Below are positions 17,757 through 26,678 of a DNA stretch of 64,000 bases, in pieces. Positions within the stretch are counted from its first letter, which is position 1. Each line of letters begins with the position of its first letter. A model generated the notes under the pieces. It did not search any database. It was not told where the DNA came from and saw nothing but the letters and a program-made list of their open reading frames with translations. The translations under genes were made by a program, and so were the position numbers. Origin of the DNA: Halomontanus rarus (GTDB lineage: Archaea; Halobacteriota; Halobacteria; Halobacteriales; Natrialbaceae); the NCBI RefSeq assembly GCF_029338335.1, contig NZ_CP119796.1, one strand, 5' to 3'.

Positions 17757-18160
17757 ATCCCAATCCTCGCGGAGTGCACCCATGAAAGCTGGGCATTCGG
17801 CAGTGTAGCTCACCCCAGGGTCACAGTATGGTCACGTCGTCTGCCTTCACCTTTCACCTCGAGACGTATCCTGTCTCACAGCGTCCGTTTCCCGCGTTCT
17901 GCCGCCTCCGTTCGGAATCGTCGATGGGTCCATCTTCAGTCCTGCATCCCGTCGGGAGTGGATACGCTGGTCGTACACGCACCGGACTCGGGAGCGAAAC
18001 CCCTGCGCGCGCCTCGCCGCGAAGGCGACCTCGTCCGTCGAGAGAATATAGACATCGCCATCGTCAGTCGAACGGACAATCCACAAAACGAGGTCGTGGC
18101 GTTTGCGCTGCAGCACAACGGCCGTAGGCTTTTATACCGCGCCTACCCGAGCAGTTTTCA
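17757..18160. other. Intergenic region with a possible small reverse ORF
   Basis: There is no convincing gene in these 404 bases. A reverse ORF (18116 to 17847, GTG start, 89 codons) begins plausibly acidic (RSTDDGDVYILSTDEVAFAA) and then turns arginine-rich, so it may be a degraded small gene or chance. A reverse TATA-like element (tataaaag) about 20 bases before its GTG overlaps the kinase promoter on the other strand. Confidence 0.35.
18131..18137 (+). promoter_or_regulatory. TATA box of the histidine kinase gene
   Basis: The sequence tttatac lies about 27 bases upstream of the GTG start at 18161, the spacing expected for archaeal TATA-to-transcription-start. The kinase message is therefore probably leaderless. 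Confidence 0.55.
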
Positions 18161-19966
18161 GTGGTACTCGAGCAGTCGACGCTTCAGGTCGCGTACACCG
18201 TGTCGATCGTCACGTCGATCGCCCTCTGTGGGATCCTGTGGCAGCATCGGACGAAAACGGGAGCCGCCGTGTTGCTTTTCTACGTATTTACTGGCGTCAT
18301 CTGGTCCGGCACTCAGCTCGCCAATATCACGATCGACGACCCCGCAGTCTCTCTCGCCCTCCTTCGGATCTTGTTCCTCGGCATCGCGTTCGGTTCCGTG
18401 GCGTTGTTCGTCTTCACGCTCCAGTACACGAGACGGGAACAGTATCTCGGTTCGACGACCTACCTCGCGTTGTCGATGTATCCGATCTACCTCTTCTTGT
18501 TCGTGTTCGTCAATCCCGGCGGGTACTTCTTCGAGACCGTCGAGTCGGATCCCACGACGGTGATCGGCATCGTCCCCGAGTACGGCATCGCGGTCGTGCC
18601 CCATCTGGTCGCCGCCTATTCACTGACCGCCGCGTCCGTCCTCATGTTCGTCGATATGTACTACCGCACCCCCTCGCTATACCGTGGTCAGAGTCTGGCC
18701 GTTATCGGTGGGTCGTTGCTCCCGGTCGTCGGAGCGCTCCCGGTGGTTTTCGGTATCGTCGACTTCGATCCGGTGCCGATCGTCATTCCGATCGCGAGCG
18801 GCCTGTTTACGATCGCGATCGTCCGCTACCGGCTGATCGATCTCGTTCCGATCGCACGCGATCGAGTCCTGGAAACCGTCAACGACGGCGTCTTCGTCAT
18901 CGACAGGGCCGATCGGCTCATCGACGTCAACCCCGAAGGTCGGCGGATTCTACGCACCGTCGATGCCGGCGATCAGAACTACATCGGTCGAAACTTCAGG
19001 TCACTGCTCGGAGACGCGGACCTGCAACAGCGGTACGACGCCATTACAGCCAGTCGCGAAGAGACGACCTTCGAGGTTTCGGTCGGAACGAGTCACTTGC
19101 AGGTGACCGCGACACCGATCGACGACGGTCGCAGCCGCCACGTCGGCTGGCTGGCGATCGTTCACGACGTTACCGAGCGAAAACGCCGCGAAGACCGACT
19201 CGAGCGCCAGAACGAGCGCCTCGATCAGTTCGCCAGCCTCGTTTCCCACGATCTGCGCAATCCTCTGACCGTCGCCAACGGCTACCTAGAACTCGCTCGC
19301 GAGACGGACGACGCCGACGACCACCTCGAAGAGGTCGCACAGGCACACGACCGTATGCAGACGATCATCGACGACGTCCTCACGATCGCCCGGGAGGGAG
19401 CCGACGTCACCGATCCCGAGCCGGTCGACCTCGAGGCGCTCGCCGAGCGGGCCTGGAACGGCGTCGCGACGGACGACGCGACCCTCGACGTTCACCCGAG
19501 TGCGTCGATCCGTGCGGATCCCGACCGTCTGCAACGCTTGCTCGAGAACCTCTTTCGGAACGCCGTGGAACACGGTTCCACGGGCAGTCAGTCGAAACCT
19601 CCTGACGACAGCGTCGAGCACGGTTCCACGAGCAGTCAGAACGCAGTCCGTTCTGACGACGACCTCACGGACTCGGAAACGGTTACCGTCGAGTCGGGGC
19701 TCGTCGTCGCGGTCGGCATCGATCGGGACGAAGGGGCGCCAGGAATGACACTGTCCGTCGCTGATACCGGTCCCGGGATCCCGCCCGATCAGCGCGAGCA
19801 GATCTTCGAGGCGGGTTACACGACCGACGACGACGGGACCGGATTCGGCCTCAGTATCGTTGCCGAGATCGCACGGGCACACGGCTGGTCGGTCAGGGTG
19901 ACCGAAAGCGAGACCGGCGGCGCCCAGTTCGAATTCGAGGGTGTCGAACCAGTTCCGGAGGAGTGA
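18161..19966 (+). CDS. Membrane sensor histidine kinase (7TM-PAS-HisKA-HATPase)
   Basis: A 601-residue kinase starting at GTG. Residues about 5-222 are a histKA_7TM-type sensor with seven hydrophobic helices. About 233-345 is a PAS domain (NDGVFVIDRADRLIDVN ... VTERKRREDRLERQ). HisKA carries phospho-acceptor His 363 (SLVSHDLRNPLT). The HATPase has an N-box near 463-467 (ENLFRNA), DTGPGIP at 535-541 and GFGLSIV at 561-567. Between N-box and G1 is an insert (about 470-500) with a duplicated EHGST.SQ phrase. There is no adjacent response regulator, which is usual in haloarchaea. The signal is unknown. Confidence 0.9.
   Translation: MVLEQSTLQVAYTVSIVTSIALCGILWQHRTKTGAAVLLFYVFTGVIWSGTQLANITIDDPAVSLALLRILFLGIAFGSVALFVFTLQYTRREQYLGSTTYLALSMYPIYLFLFVFVNPGGYFFETVESDPTTVIGIVPEYGIAVVPHLVAAYSLTAASVLMFVDMYYRTPSLYRGQSLAVIGGSLLPVVGALPVVFGIVDFDPVPIVIPIASGLFTIAIVRYRLIDLVPIARDRVLETVNDGVFVIDRADRLIDVNPEGRRILRTVDAGDQNYIGRNFRSLLGDADLQQRYDAITASREETTFEVSVGTSHLQVTATPIDDGRSRHVGWLAIVHDVTERKRREDRLERQNERLDQFASLVSHDLRNPLTVANGYLELARETDDADDHLEEVAQAHDRMQTIIDDVLTIAREGADVTDPEPVDLEALAERAWNGVATDDATLDVHPSASIRADPDRLQRLLENLFRNAVEHGSTGSQSKPPDDSVEHGSTSSQNAVRSDDDLTDSETVTVESGLVVAVGIDRDEGAPGMTLSVADTGPGIPPDQREQIFEAGYTTDDDGTGFGLSIVAEIARAHGWSVRVTESETGGAQFEFEGVEPVPEE
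19563..19657. repeat. Duplicated palindromic insert inside the kinase ATPase domain
   Basis: Two near-identical 24-base copies start at 19568 and 19616 (48 bases apart, 16 codons). A perfect hairpin (9-base arms, loop ACG) spans 19563-19583, and a second (GTCAGAACG / CGTTCTGAC, loop cagtc) spans 19635-19657. The reading frame is preserved. Confidence 0.7.
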
Positions 19967-20090
19967 TTCGACCTGACCTGGCCCGACCTGACCCGGCTCA
20001 GAGGAGGCTGTGGTCGGTCGCTCACTGGCCCACCTGTCCGCTACGAAAACGTATTCCGGCTCCCACGTGGAACCGTTCCTACGTTTCGAG

Positions 20091-21308
20091 ATGAGTATCG
20101 ACGAGGACGAAGCCGAGTCAGACGGCGCATCCGGATCGATCCCCTGGCACTCGAGCGCGCTGTACGTCATTCTCTCGAGTTCGCTCATGGGCGTCATGGG
20201 CGTCTCGTTGATCAGCCCCGTCCTGCCGGAGCTGCGGGCGGCGTTCGAGATCACGGACGCGCAGGTCGGGCTCGTGATCACCGTCTACACGCTGCCGGGC
20301 GTCTTTCTAACGCCCTTTATCGGACTGCTCGCCGACCGGATCGGCCGCCGTCGGGTCATCATCCCGCTGTTGTTTATCTTCGGGATCGGCGGCGCGGGGA
20401 TCGCCTTCGCGAGCAGTTTCGCGGAAGTGCTCGCGCTGCGCTTTCTCCAGGGGATCGGCGCTAGCGCCCTCGTCACGCTCGCGGTGACGCTGATCGGCGA
20501 CTTCTACGACGGCGCCCAGCGCAACGCGGTGATGGGTTTCAACGGAAGTATGCTCGGGACCGGTGCGGCGCTGTACCCGCTCGTCGGCGGCGCGCTCGGC
20601 GGGATTCGCTGGAGCGCCCCGTTTCTCTTCTTCGGGATCGGCATCCTCGTCGGTATCGTCGCCGCCGTCGCACTCGAGGAGCCGGCGGCCGACCAGCCCT
20701 CGAGCGTGGGCGTCTACCTCGGGCGACTGCGCGACGTCGCCGTCCTCCCCGAGGCGATCGCGATCTTCGGTGCGATCTTCGTCGTCTTCTTCGTCTTCTA
20801 CGGGGCCGTCCAGACCGCCCTCCCGTTGCTCTTGAGCGACGAGTTCGACCTCTCCTCGAGTCAGATCGGCCTGACACTGGCGATGGTATCGGTCGCCAGC
20901 GCAACCGTCTCCTCGCAGTACGGCCGGATCTCCCAGTGGCGGACCGCGCCCGAGCTGGTCGCGCTCGGCTTCGTCGCCTACGGGACCAGTCTGCTCGGCG
21001 TCTGGCTGGCCCCCTCGCCGGTGTTCGTCGGCGTGGCGCTGCTCGCGTTCGGCGTCGGCTTCGGGATCGTGATGCCGTCGATCGATACCACCGTGGTGAC
21101 GCTCGTCTCGAGCGAACTTCGCGCGGGGATGATGGGGATGCGGACCAGCATGCTCCGACTCGGACAGACCCTCGGACCGGTCGCGTTCACGTTTATCGCG
21201 GAGGCCGGGTTCGCCACATCGAGCGGCGGCTACCGGGTGTTACTGGTGGTCTCCGGCGTGATCGTTCTCATCTCGGGTGTCGGTGGATATCTGTTGCTCC
21301 GGCGGTAG
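20091..21308 (+). CDS. MFS transporter
   Basis: A 405-residue membrane protein starting MSIDEDEAESDG with an acidic cytoplasmic N-terminus and about twelve hydrophobic helices. The loop 2-3 motif GLLADRIGRRRVIIP is the MFS signature, and ISPVLPELRAAFEITDAQVG and QGIGASALVTLAVTLIGDF are typical of drug-exporter-like (DHA1) members. It is probably a proton-coupled exporter of unknown substrate. ATG 20091 fits the acidic N-terminus; the in-frame start 81 bases upstream does not. It is convergent with the MATE gene, 39 bases apart. Confidence 0.88.
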   Translation: MSIDEDEAESDGASGSIPWHSSALYVILSSSLMGVMGVSLISPVLPELRAAFEITDAQVGLVITVYTLPGVFLTPFIGLLADRIGRRRVIIPLLFIFGIGGAGIAFASSFAEVLALRFLQGIGASALVTLAVTLIGDFYDGAQRNAVMGFNGSMLGTGAALYPLVGGALGGIRWSAPFLFFGIGILVGIVAAVALEEPAADQPSSVGVYLGRLRDVAVLPEAIAIFGAIFVVFFVFYGAVQTALPLLLSDEFDLSSSQIGLTLAMVSVASATVSSQYGRISQWRTAPELVALGFVAYGTSLLGVWLAPSPVFVGVALLAFGVGFGIVMPSIDTTVVTLVSSELRAGMMGMRTSMLRLGQTLGPVAFTFIAEAGFATSSGGYRVLLVVSGVIVLISGVGGYLLLRR

Positions 21309-21347
21309 GACGGATCACGAAAAGAGAACGGAGCGACACCACCCCGA

Positions 21348-22859
21348 TCAGTCGGCCGCCTGCGCTTCCGGTCGGTAGGACCGGCTGACGACCTTCCACC
21401 GCTCCGTCGAGAACCGGTAGTAGACGACCGCGGCGGGCACGACCGTCTCGAGCACGAGCGCGGCGTAGAGCCCGGCGATTCCGAGCGCGGGGATCGTTCC
21501 GAGGAACGGAATCGCGACCGCGGTCGTTCCCAGATAGGCGGCCGGGAGCGCGAAGCCGTACAGTCCCAGGAGACGACCGTACAGCGGCCAGCGCGTGTCG
21601 CCGCTGGCGTTGAGCGGCCCCGACGCGGCGCCGTTTAACCCGTTGAAGATCACGCTGACCGTCGCCACCTGCACGAAGACCGTCGTCAGCGCGAGCGAGT
21701 CGCCCGACTCGACGAACACCGCGGAGATCGGCTCCGCGAAGGCGAACACGACCGCCGCGATCACGAGGTAGACCACGAGGGTGATTCGGAGGATGTCGTC
21801 ACCGTAGGCGCCCGCCTCCAGCTCGTCGCCCCGACCGAGTTCCTGCCCGACGAGGCTGCTCGAGGCCAGGTTGAGCCCCCAATTGGGGGTGTCCATCAGC
21901 CCGCGAATTCGCTGGGCGACGATGAACGCGGCGACGACTTCGGGACCGAAGACGGCGATTACGGCGAGGAGGGGAAACTGCGCCGTCGACCAGATGAGGT
22001 TGGTGAAGATGATCGGCGTCGAAATGTCGACGATGTCCCGCGTGAGACGCCGGTCGACGTACGGTCCCGCCAGCGAGACGGTGACGGGAAAGCGACCGAC
22101 GAAGGGAATCCAGCCCCCGAGGAAGCCGTAGACGAACAGCCCGGTGACGAGGACGCTCGCGAGGACCGACCCGAGGGCGGCCCCGGCGACGCCCCAGCCG
22201 AAACCGAAGATGAACACCGCGTTGAACGCGATGTTGGCCACGGCACCGCCGCCGCGGACGACCATCGCGGCGTAGGAGTCGTCGACGCCCACGAGCGTGC
22301 GACTGCCGATCAGGTTGAGGCCGATGAAGATCGTCCCGACGCTCATCACCTGCAGGTAGGTCGCCCCGTAGGCGTGCATCTCGGGATCGGTCGCGATGAG
22401 GCCCACGAGTTCGTGGGGGAACAGGAAGAAGACGACCGTCAGCGGCAGCGTGATCGCGACCGTGAGCCAGACGCTTTGCTTGACGACCAGATCGAGTTCG
22501 CCGTGCTGGTCGGCGCCGAAGCGCTGGGAGACGAGCGCGATCGTCCCGCCGGCGATGCCGCCGCCGAGCGTTCCGGCGAGGAACGCGAACGGCGTCGCGA
22601 GGCCGATCCCCGCGACCGCACCCGACCCCAGTACCGCCCCGACCATCGCGAGGTCCACGACCGAGTTCGACGTCCGCGCGAGACCCGTGACGATCCGCGG
22701 CCACGCCAGCTCCGTCGTCCGCTTCGCTCGATGGGAGTCGACGTACCCCGCTCGAGCGAGGGCCAGACCCACGTACCACAACACCCCTTCGACGGGGTTT
22801 CGCAGGACTCTCGAGAGGAAGCGGACGACGGCACGGGGGAAAGTGGCGGAGCGTGACAT
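21348..22859 (-). CDS. MATE family efflux transporter
   Basis: A 503-residue membrane protein with about twelve helices. Residues 57-300 and 310-480 form the two MATE repeats: LARTSNSVVDLAMVGAVLGSGAVAGIGLATP in the first, with SGPLNASGDTRWPLYGRL in the second. It probably exports cationic or organic compounds with Na+ or H+ exchange; the substrate is unknown. The N-terminal 45 residues precede the first helix. It is the last leftward gene before the flavoprotein gene and has no obvious partner regulator. Confidence 0.87.
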   Translation of the reverse strand: MSRSATFPRAVVRFLSRVLRNPVEGVLWYVGLALARAGYVDSHRAKRTTELAWPRIVTGLARTSNSVVDLAMVGAVLGSGAVAGIGLATPFAFLAGTLGGGIAGGTIALVSQRFGADQHGELDLVVKQSVWLTVAITLPLTVVFFLFPHELVGLIATDPEMHAYGATYLQVMSVGTIFIGLNLIGSRTLVGVDDSYAAMVVRGGGAVANIAFNAVFIFGFGWGVAGAALGSVLASVLVTGLFVYGFLGGWIPFVGRFPVTVSLAGPYVDRRLTRDIVDISTPIIFTNLIWSTAQFPLLAVIAVFGPEVVAAFIVAQRIRGLMDTPNWGLNLASSSLVGQELGRGDELEAGAYGDDILRITLVVYLVIAAVVFAFAEPISAVFVESGDSLALTTVFVQVATVSVIFNGLNGAASGPLNASGDTRWPLYGRLLGLYGFALPAAYLGTTAVAIPFLGTIPALGIAGLYAALVLETVVPAAVVYYRFSTERWKVVSRSYRPEAQAAD

Positions 22860-23004
22860 TACGATTCGAAACTAACCGTACTCACTAGCGGCGCGACGAT
22901 ATCCATTTCGGTTCGAAACCTCTTGTCGGCGCGGTACCACGACGCACGTCTCGAGGGTCGAGAGGGATGCCGACACTGTCACGAACTCGAGAGGTATCAG
23001 GCAG

Positions 23005-23011
23005 TTTAATA
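23005..23011 (+). promoter_or_regulatory. TATA box of the flavoprotein gene
   Basis: The sequence tttaata lies 25-31 bases before ATG 23036, consistent with a leaderless or near-leaderless transcript. Confidence 0.5.
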
Positions 23012-23035
23012 CGGGCCATTGAGTCCCCACGGTGT

Positions 23036-24436
23036 ATGGGTAGAGAACGCGTTGACGTCGCGATCGTCGGCGGCGGCCCGGCGGGCGCTTCTGCGGCCGA
23101 GCAGGCCGCAGCCCACGGGGCCGAGACGGTGCTCTTCGAACAGGGAGTGCCGCGTGAGGACCGCGACGGACTCGGACCGGATTCGACCGACGCCGCGGGA
23201 ATGCTCGACTACTGGATCGACATTATGGAGTTCGACTACGAGGAGATTCCGGACGAGGTCGTCCTCCAGGAACTCGACGCGGTCGACTTCGTCGGTCCCT
23301 CGACGAGCGTCGAGATGACGACCACGGGGATCGACGCCTCGTATCCGAAGTTCGGCTACACGTTCCACCGCGCTCGCATGGACGACTGGCTCTACGAACG
23401 CGCCACCGACGCCGGAGCGGACCTGCGCGTGGGAACCAGCGTTTCGAACCTCGAGACCGACCTCTCGGGATCGGGCCCGTCGCCGACGCACACGCTGACG
23501 CTCGCATCCGGCGACGAACTCGAGGCCGACTACGTCGTCCTCGCGGACGGCCCCCAGCGGCGGATCACGCTGAACGCGCTCGATCAGTTCCTTCCCGATG
23601 GAACGAGCGTCTCCGACTATCTCTCGCCGCCGACGGCGAACCACATCGCCTATCAGGAGTACCGCGAGTTCCCCGAGGAGCTCTTCGAGGAGAACCGCCT
23701 CAAGTTCTGGTGGGGGTACATGCCCGGCGAGACCGCCTATCCCTGGGTGTTCCCCAACGACGGTACCGTCGCCCGCGTCGGGCTGACGATGCCGATCGGG
23801 ATGAGCATGGACGACGTCGCCCACCCCGAATCCTACAAACTTCTGAAGCCGACGGACGACGGGATCCCGTCCGGCTCGGAGTACGTCCGTCGGTTGCTCG
23901 AACACGAGTACGGCGACGAGTACGACGTCGAGGCGGACTTCCCGATCGTCGAGGACCGCGGGAAGTCGAAGGGAACCGAGACGTACCCGATCTCCTCGAC
24001 GCGACCGATCGAGTCGCCGGTCGGCGCGAACATCGCCGTCGCCGGCGGCGCGATGGGGACGACCTCGGCCTTTCACGAGGGCGGCTACCACGTCGCCGTC
24101 CGCACGGGCAAGATCGCCGGCCGGCTCGCGGCGACAGGGGGGATCGAACACTACAACGACGTCTGGAAGCGTTCGATCGGCGACGAAATCCTGCGGAACG
24201 TCGCCTTCGCCGACATCGTCGCCGACTATGAGCCAGACGACTGGGATCGTGTGTTCGACATCGTGTCCGGGATGACAGGCTCGGAGTCGTCCGGGTCGCT
24301 GCTCGGCAAGAAGTACTCGGCGGGCGTCGGCGCGACGAAGATCGTCGCCCAGTACAAGAAGCGAAAGTACAAGTATCGGAAGGGAAAGTACGTCCAGCTC
24401 CGGGAAGACGAGTACGAGTACGAGTACGAAAACTGA
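23036..24436 (+). CDS. Geranylgeranyl-reductase-type FAD-dependent oxidoreductase
   Basis: A 466-residue flavoprotein. DVAIVGGGPAGASAAEQAAAHG is the FAD GxGxxG site; YTFHRARMDDWLYERATDAGADL, DYVVLADGPQ, PGETAYPWVFPNDGTVARVGL and FHEGGYHVAVRTGKIAGRLAA are landmarks of the geranylgeranyl reductase group of the PHBH fold. Members saturate isoprenoid chains of archaeal lipids, but several subfamilies exist and this one is divergent, so the substrate is open. The C-terminus is a K/Y-rich stretch ending in repeated EYEY. It is a single-gene unit. Confidence 0.78.
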   Translation: MGRERVDVAIVGGGPAGASAAEQAAAHGAETVLFEQGVPREDRDGLGPDSTDAAGMLDYWIDIMEFDYEEIPDEVVLQELDAVDFVGPSTSVEMTTTGIDASYPKFGYTFHRARMDDWLYERATDAGADLRVGTSVSNLETDLSGSGPSPTHTLTLASGDELEADYVVLADGPQRRITLNALDQFLPDGTSVSDYLSPPTANHIAYQEYREFPEELFEENRLKFWWGYMPGETAYPWVFPNDGTVARVGLTMPIGMSMDDVAHPESYKLLKPTDDGIPSGSEYVRRLLEHEYGDEYDVEADFPIVEDRGKSKGTETYPISSTRPIESPVGANIAVAGGAMGTTSAFHEGGYHVAVRTGKIAGRLAATGGIEHYNDVWKRSIGDEILRNVAFADIVADYEPDDWDRVFDIVSGMTGSESSGSLLGKKYSAGVGATKIVAQYKKRKYKYRKGKYVQLREDEYEYEYEN

Positions 24437-24467
24437 GCGCAACCGGACCGGTCGCACGGTCGCCGAT

Positions 24468-25292
24468 TCACTCGTTCGCGTCGCGGATGAACGCGAGTAC
24501 TTCGTCGACGAAGCGGTCCGGTGCGGTGAGCATGGCCTCGTGTCCGTGCCCATCGAAGGTAATCAGCCGGCTGTTCGGGAGCGCGTCGTGGACCGGTTCC
24601 GTCGCGTCTTTCAAGAACGGAGGGCTCTCGCTGCCGGACAACAGCACCGTCGGCGTGGTAACGTTTGCGAACCGGGACGCATCGAACTCGTACTCGGCAA
24701 CCGCTTGCACGCTGCGAGGCCACACGTGGGCCGCGTCCACCAGATCCTGCCAGTCCGGTGTCGAGCGTTGTGCGTCGATCTCGTCCGGCGTAGACTGGGC
24801 GATTCGTTCGAGGAACAACACGAGTACCTGCTCGTTCTCACCGTCGTCCAGCAGCCGTTTCATTTCGTCGAGCACCTCGTCGGAGACGAGTTCGTGATCG
24901 CCGACCGAAATCGGCGGTTCGTACAGGACGAGTCCGCGAAGATTGTCGGTTCGCAGGGCTGCCTCCATCGAGAGGAGCGCCCCGGAGGAATGCCCACAGA
25001 GCGTTACCGGATCGTCGACCGCATCGACGACCGCGGCCACGTCTTCGAACTCCCGTTCGAGTTCGTACCCGGCGGCATCGCCGCTCTCGCCGAGGCCCCG
25101 ACAGTCCATTGCGTAGACCGTACAGTGTTCCACGAAGGCGGAACGGACTCCGGACAGTTCCCAGAACCGGTGATCACAGGCACCCCCGTGAACGAGCACG
25201 AGCGGTGGCCCGCTCCCCGTCCGCTCGAAGGCGATCTCGGTCCCGTCCGCTGACGTGGTCGTCTCCATCTCTGGTGGTGTTACTTCGGCCAT
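24468..25292 (-). CDS. Alpha/beta hydrolase
   Basis: A 274-residue enzyme. LVLVHGGACDHRFWE is the oxyanion HGG motif, CGHSSGALLSMEA the nucleophile elbow (Ser in GHSSG), and the C-terminal ITFDGHGHEAMLTAPDRFVDEV supplies the catalytic His; an acidic residue near LLSGSESP is the likely third member. It acts on esters or similar small molecules. ATG 25292 is used; a GTG at 25304 is in frame. It is convergent with the flavoprotein gene. Confidence 0.85.
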   Translation of the reverse strand: MAEVTPPEMETTTSADGTEIAFERTGSGPPLVLVHGGACDHRFWELSGVRSAFVEHCTVYAMDCRGLGESGDAAGYELEREFEDVAAVVDAVDDPVTLCGHSSGALLSMEAALRTDNLRGLVLYEPPISVGDHELVSDEVLDEMKRLLDDGENEQVLVLFLERIAQSTPDEIDAQRSTPDWQDLVDAAHVWPRSVQAVAEYEFDASRFANVTTPTVLLSGSESPPFLKDATEPVHDALPNSRLITFDGHGHEAMLTAPDRFVDEVLAFIRDANE

Positions 25293-25435
25293 GGAATCGC
25301 TCACTCTCGTTCCTCTACGGGACGCGAGCGCATAGCGTCATCCGGCGACAAATCTGCACGACTTGACCGGGGTTCACCGTCTGACTGAGAACTGACGTGC
25401 GACGGGGTGACCTCGACGGTGAACGATATGTGCGA

Positions 25436-25657
25436 CGTGTCTCGAGGGCGTCGTCGTCGCCGACAACGTGCTCAATTCGGGGACGAAGACGACTCCTCGA
25501 GGTCTGGACGCGTCTCTGACCGGCGATGTCCACGGACGGTGGATCGCCCTTCGAGGGCATCACCGAGTATTACGAGCGGGTTCGCGCCGATCCCGAATTC
25601 GAGACGACCATCGTTCCGGTCGGCGAGGGACCGTTCGCGTCAGTGCGAACGTCGTAA
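25436..25657 (+). pseudogene. Remnant of an O-methyltransferase (class 3, caffeoyl-CoA type)
   Basis: In one frame the DNA encodes LEGVVVADNVLNSG, the conserved beta-strand/DxxxxxG region of class-3 O-methyltransferases. In another frame, from 25526, it encodes STDGGSPFEGITEYYERVRADPEFE...TTIVPVGEG and stops at 25657, matching the family C-terminus. The two pieces are out of frame and the N-terminal SAM-binding half is absent. It is therefore a C-terminal relic with one or two frameshifts. It lies immediately upstream of the SDR gene at 25717. Confidence 0.65.
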
Positions 25658-25716
25658 CTCCCAGTAACAGCGATCGAGGGGAAACGATAATCGTCCGTTC
25701 TCACGTCGTCTCGAGT

Positions 25717-26496
25717 GTGCCACTGGAGTACACACATTCCCCGGTCACTGTCGCGGGGAAAACGGCAGTCGTCGTCGGCGCGACCAGCGGAATCGGACGC
25801 GCGATCGCGCTCGGCTTCGCCGAGGACGGTGCGGACGTGGTCGCGACCTCGCGGTCGTCCGACCGCGTCGAGCGGACGGCCGAGGAACTGCGCGAGCGCG
25901 GCGCCGACGCCCTCGAGATCACGTGCGACGTCACGGAACGCGATGACATCGTGGCGCTGCGCGACGCCGTCCTCGAGGAGTTCGGTGGGATCGACGTACT
26001 GGTCTACTCACCCAGTTACATCGCCCGCGAGTCGGTCCTCGAGGTCACCGACGAGCAGTGGGAGGACGTCTTCGACGTCCAGCTCAAGGGAGCCTACCGC
26101 GCGACCCAGCTGTTCGCCCGCGAGATGGACGAGGGCGCGATCGTCCACATCGCGTCGGCGTCCGCAGAGACGGCGATTCCGAACCTCGCGGCGTACTCGA
26201 CGGCGAAGGGCGGGATCGACGCGTTCACCCGCGTCGCGGCCGAGGAACTCGGACCCGAGATCCGCGTCAACGCGATCCGGCCGGGATTCGTCGTCACCGA
26301 GCAGACGCAGGGGACTTACACCGACGGTGAACCTCGCTTCGAGACGATCAAAGACCGGACGACGCAGGGACGACTCGGCCGCCCCGAGGAGATGGTCGGC
26401 GCGGTCATCTACCTCGCGAGCGACGCCGCCGGGTACACGACCGGCGAGATCGTCACCGTCGACGACGGGTTCATCGCGGCGACCTTCGACGAGTGA
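25717..26496 (+). CDS. Short-chain dehydrogenase/reductase (first copy)
   Basis: A 259-residue SDR with GTG start (MPLEYTHSPVTV). VGATSGIGRAI is the NAD(P) motif, LVYSPS stands in for the usual NNAG-type strand, the active-site region has IASASAETAI and YSTAKGGIDAF (Tyr-x3-Lys), and NAIRPGFVVTE follows. The N-terminal HSPVTVAGK start supports the GTG at 25717 over the long upstream extension, which runs through the methyltransferase relic. The substrate is unknown. The next SDR gene follows 180 bases later. Confidence 0.85.
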   Translation: MPLEYTHSPVTVAGKTAVVVGATSGIGRAIALGFAEDGADVVATSRSSDRVERTAEELRERGADALEITCDVTERDDIVALRDAVLEEFGGIDVLVYSPSYIARESVLEVTDEQWEDVFDVQLKGAYRATQLFAREMDEGAIVHIASASAETAIPNLAAYSTAKGGIDAFTRVAAEELGPEIRVNAIRPGFVVTEQTQGTYTDGEPRFETIKDRTTQGRLGRPEEMVGAVIYLASDAAGYTTGEIVTVDDGFIAATFDE

Positions 26497-26678
26497 CAGC
26501 TCCCGTCGGACGGGAACGTCACGGGTGAGACACCGCGCTCGGAACCCGAACCGTGATTCGAGGCTCGAGACGTCGTGACGGTCTCGCGAACTGAACTCGA
26601 GTTCGTCTCGGAACTCGCATTCGTCGCGCAGACGACTCTCGAGGGAACAGCTAAGTGAATCGTTCAGGTAGGCGACGT

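Noticed and set aside
18103..19605. 500-codon frame across the histidine kinase gene
   Set aside because: Wrong frame: arginine-rich and lacking the kinase motifs, which lie in the 18161 frame.
25468..25716. Upstream extension of the first SDR
   Set aside because: It runs through the methyltransferase relic in the wrong frame and has no SDR sequence before the GTG at 25717.
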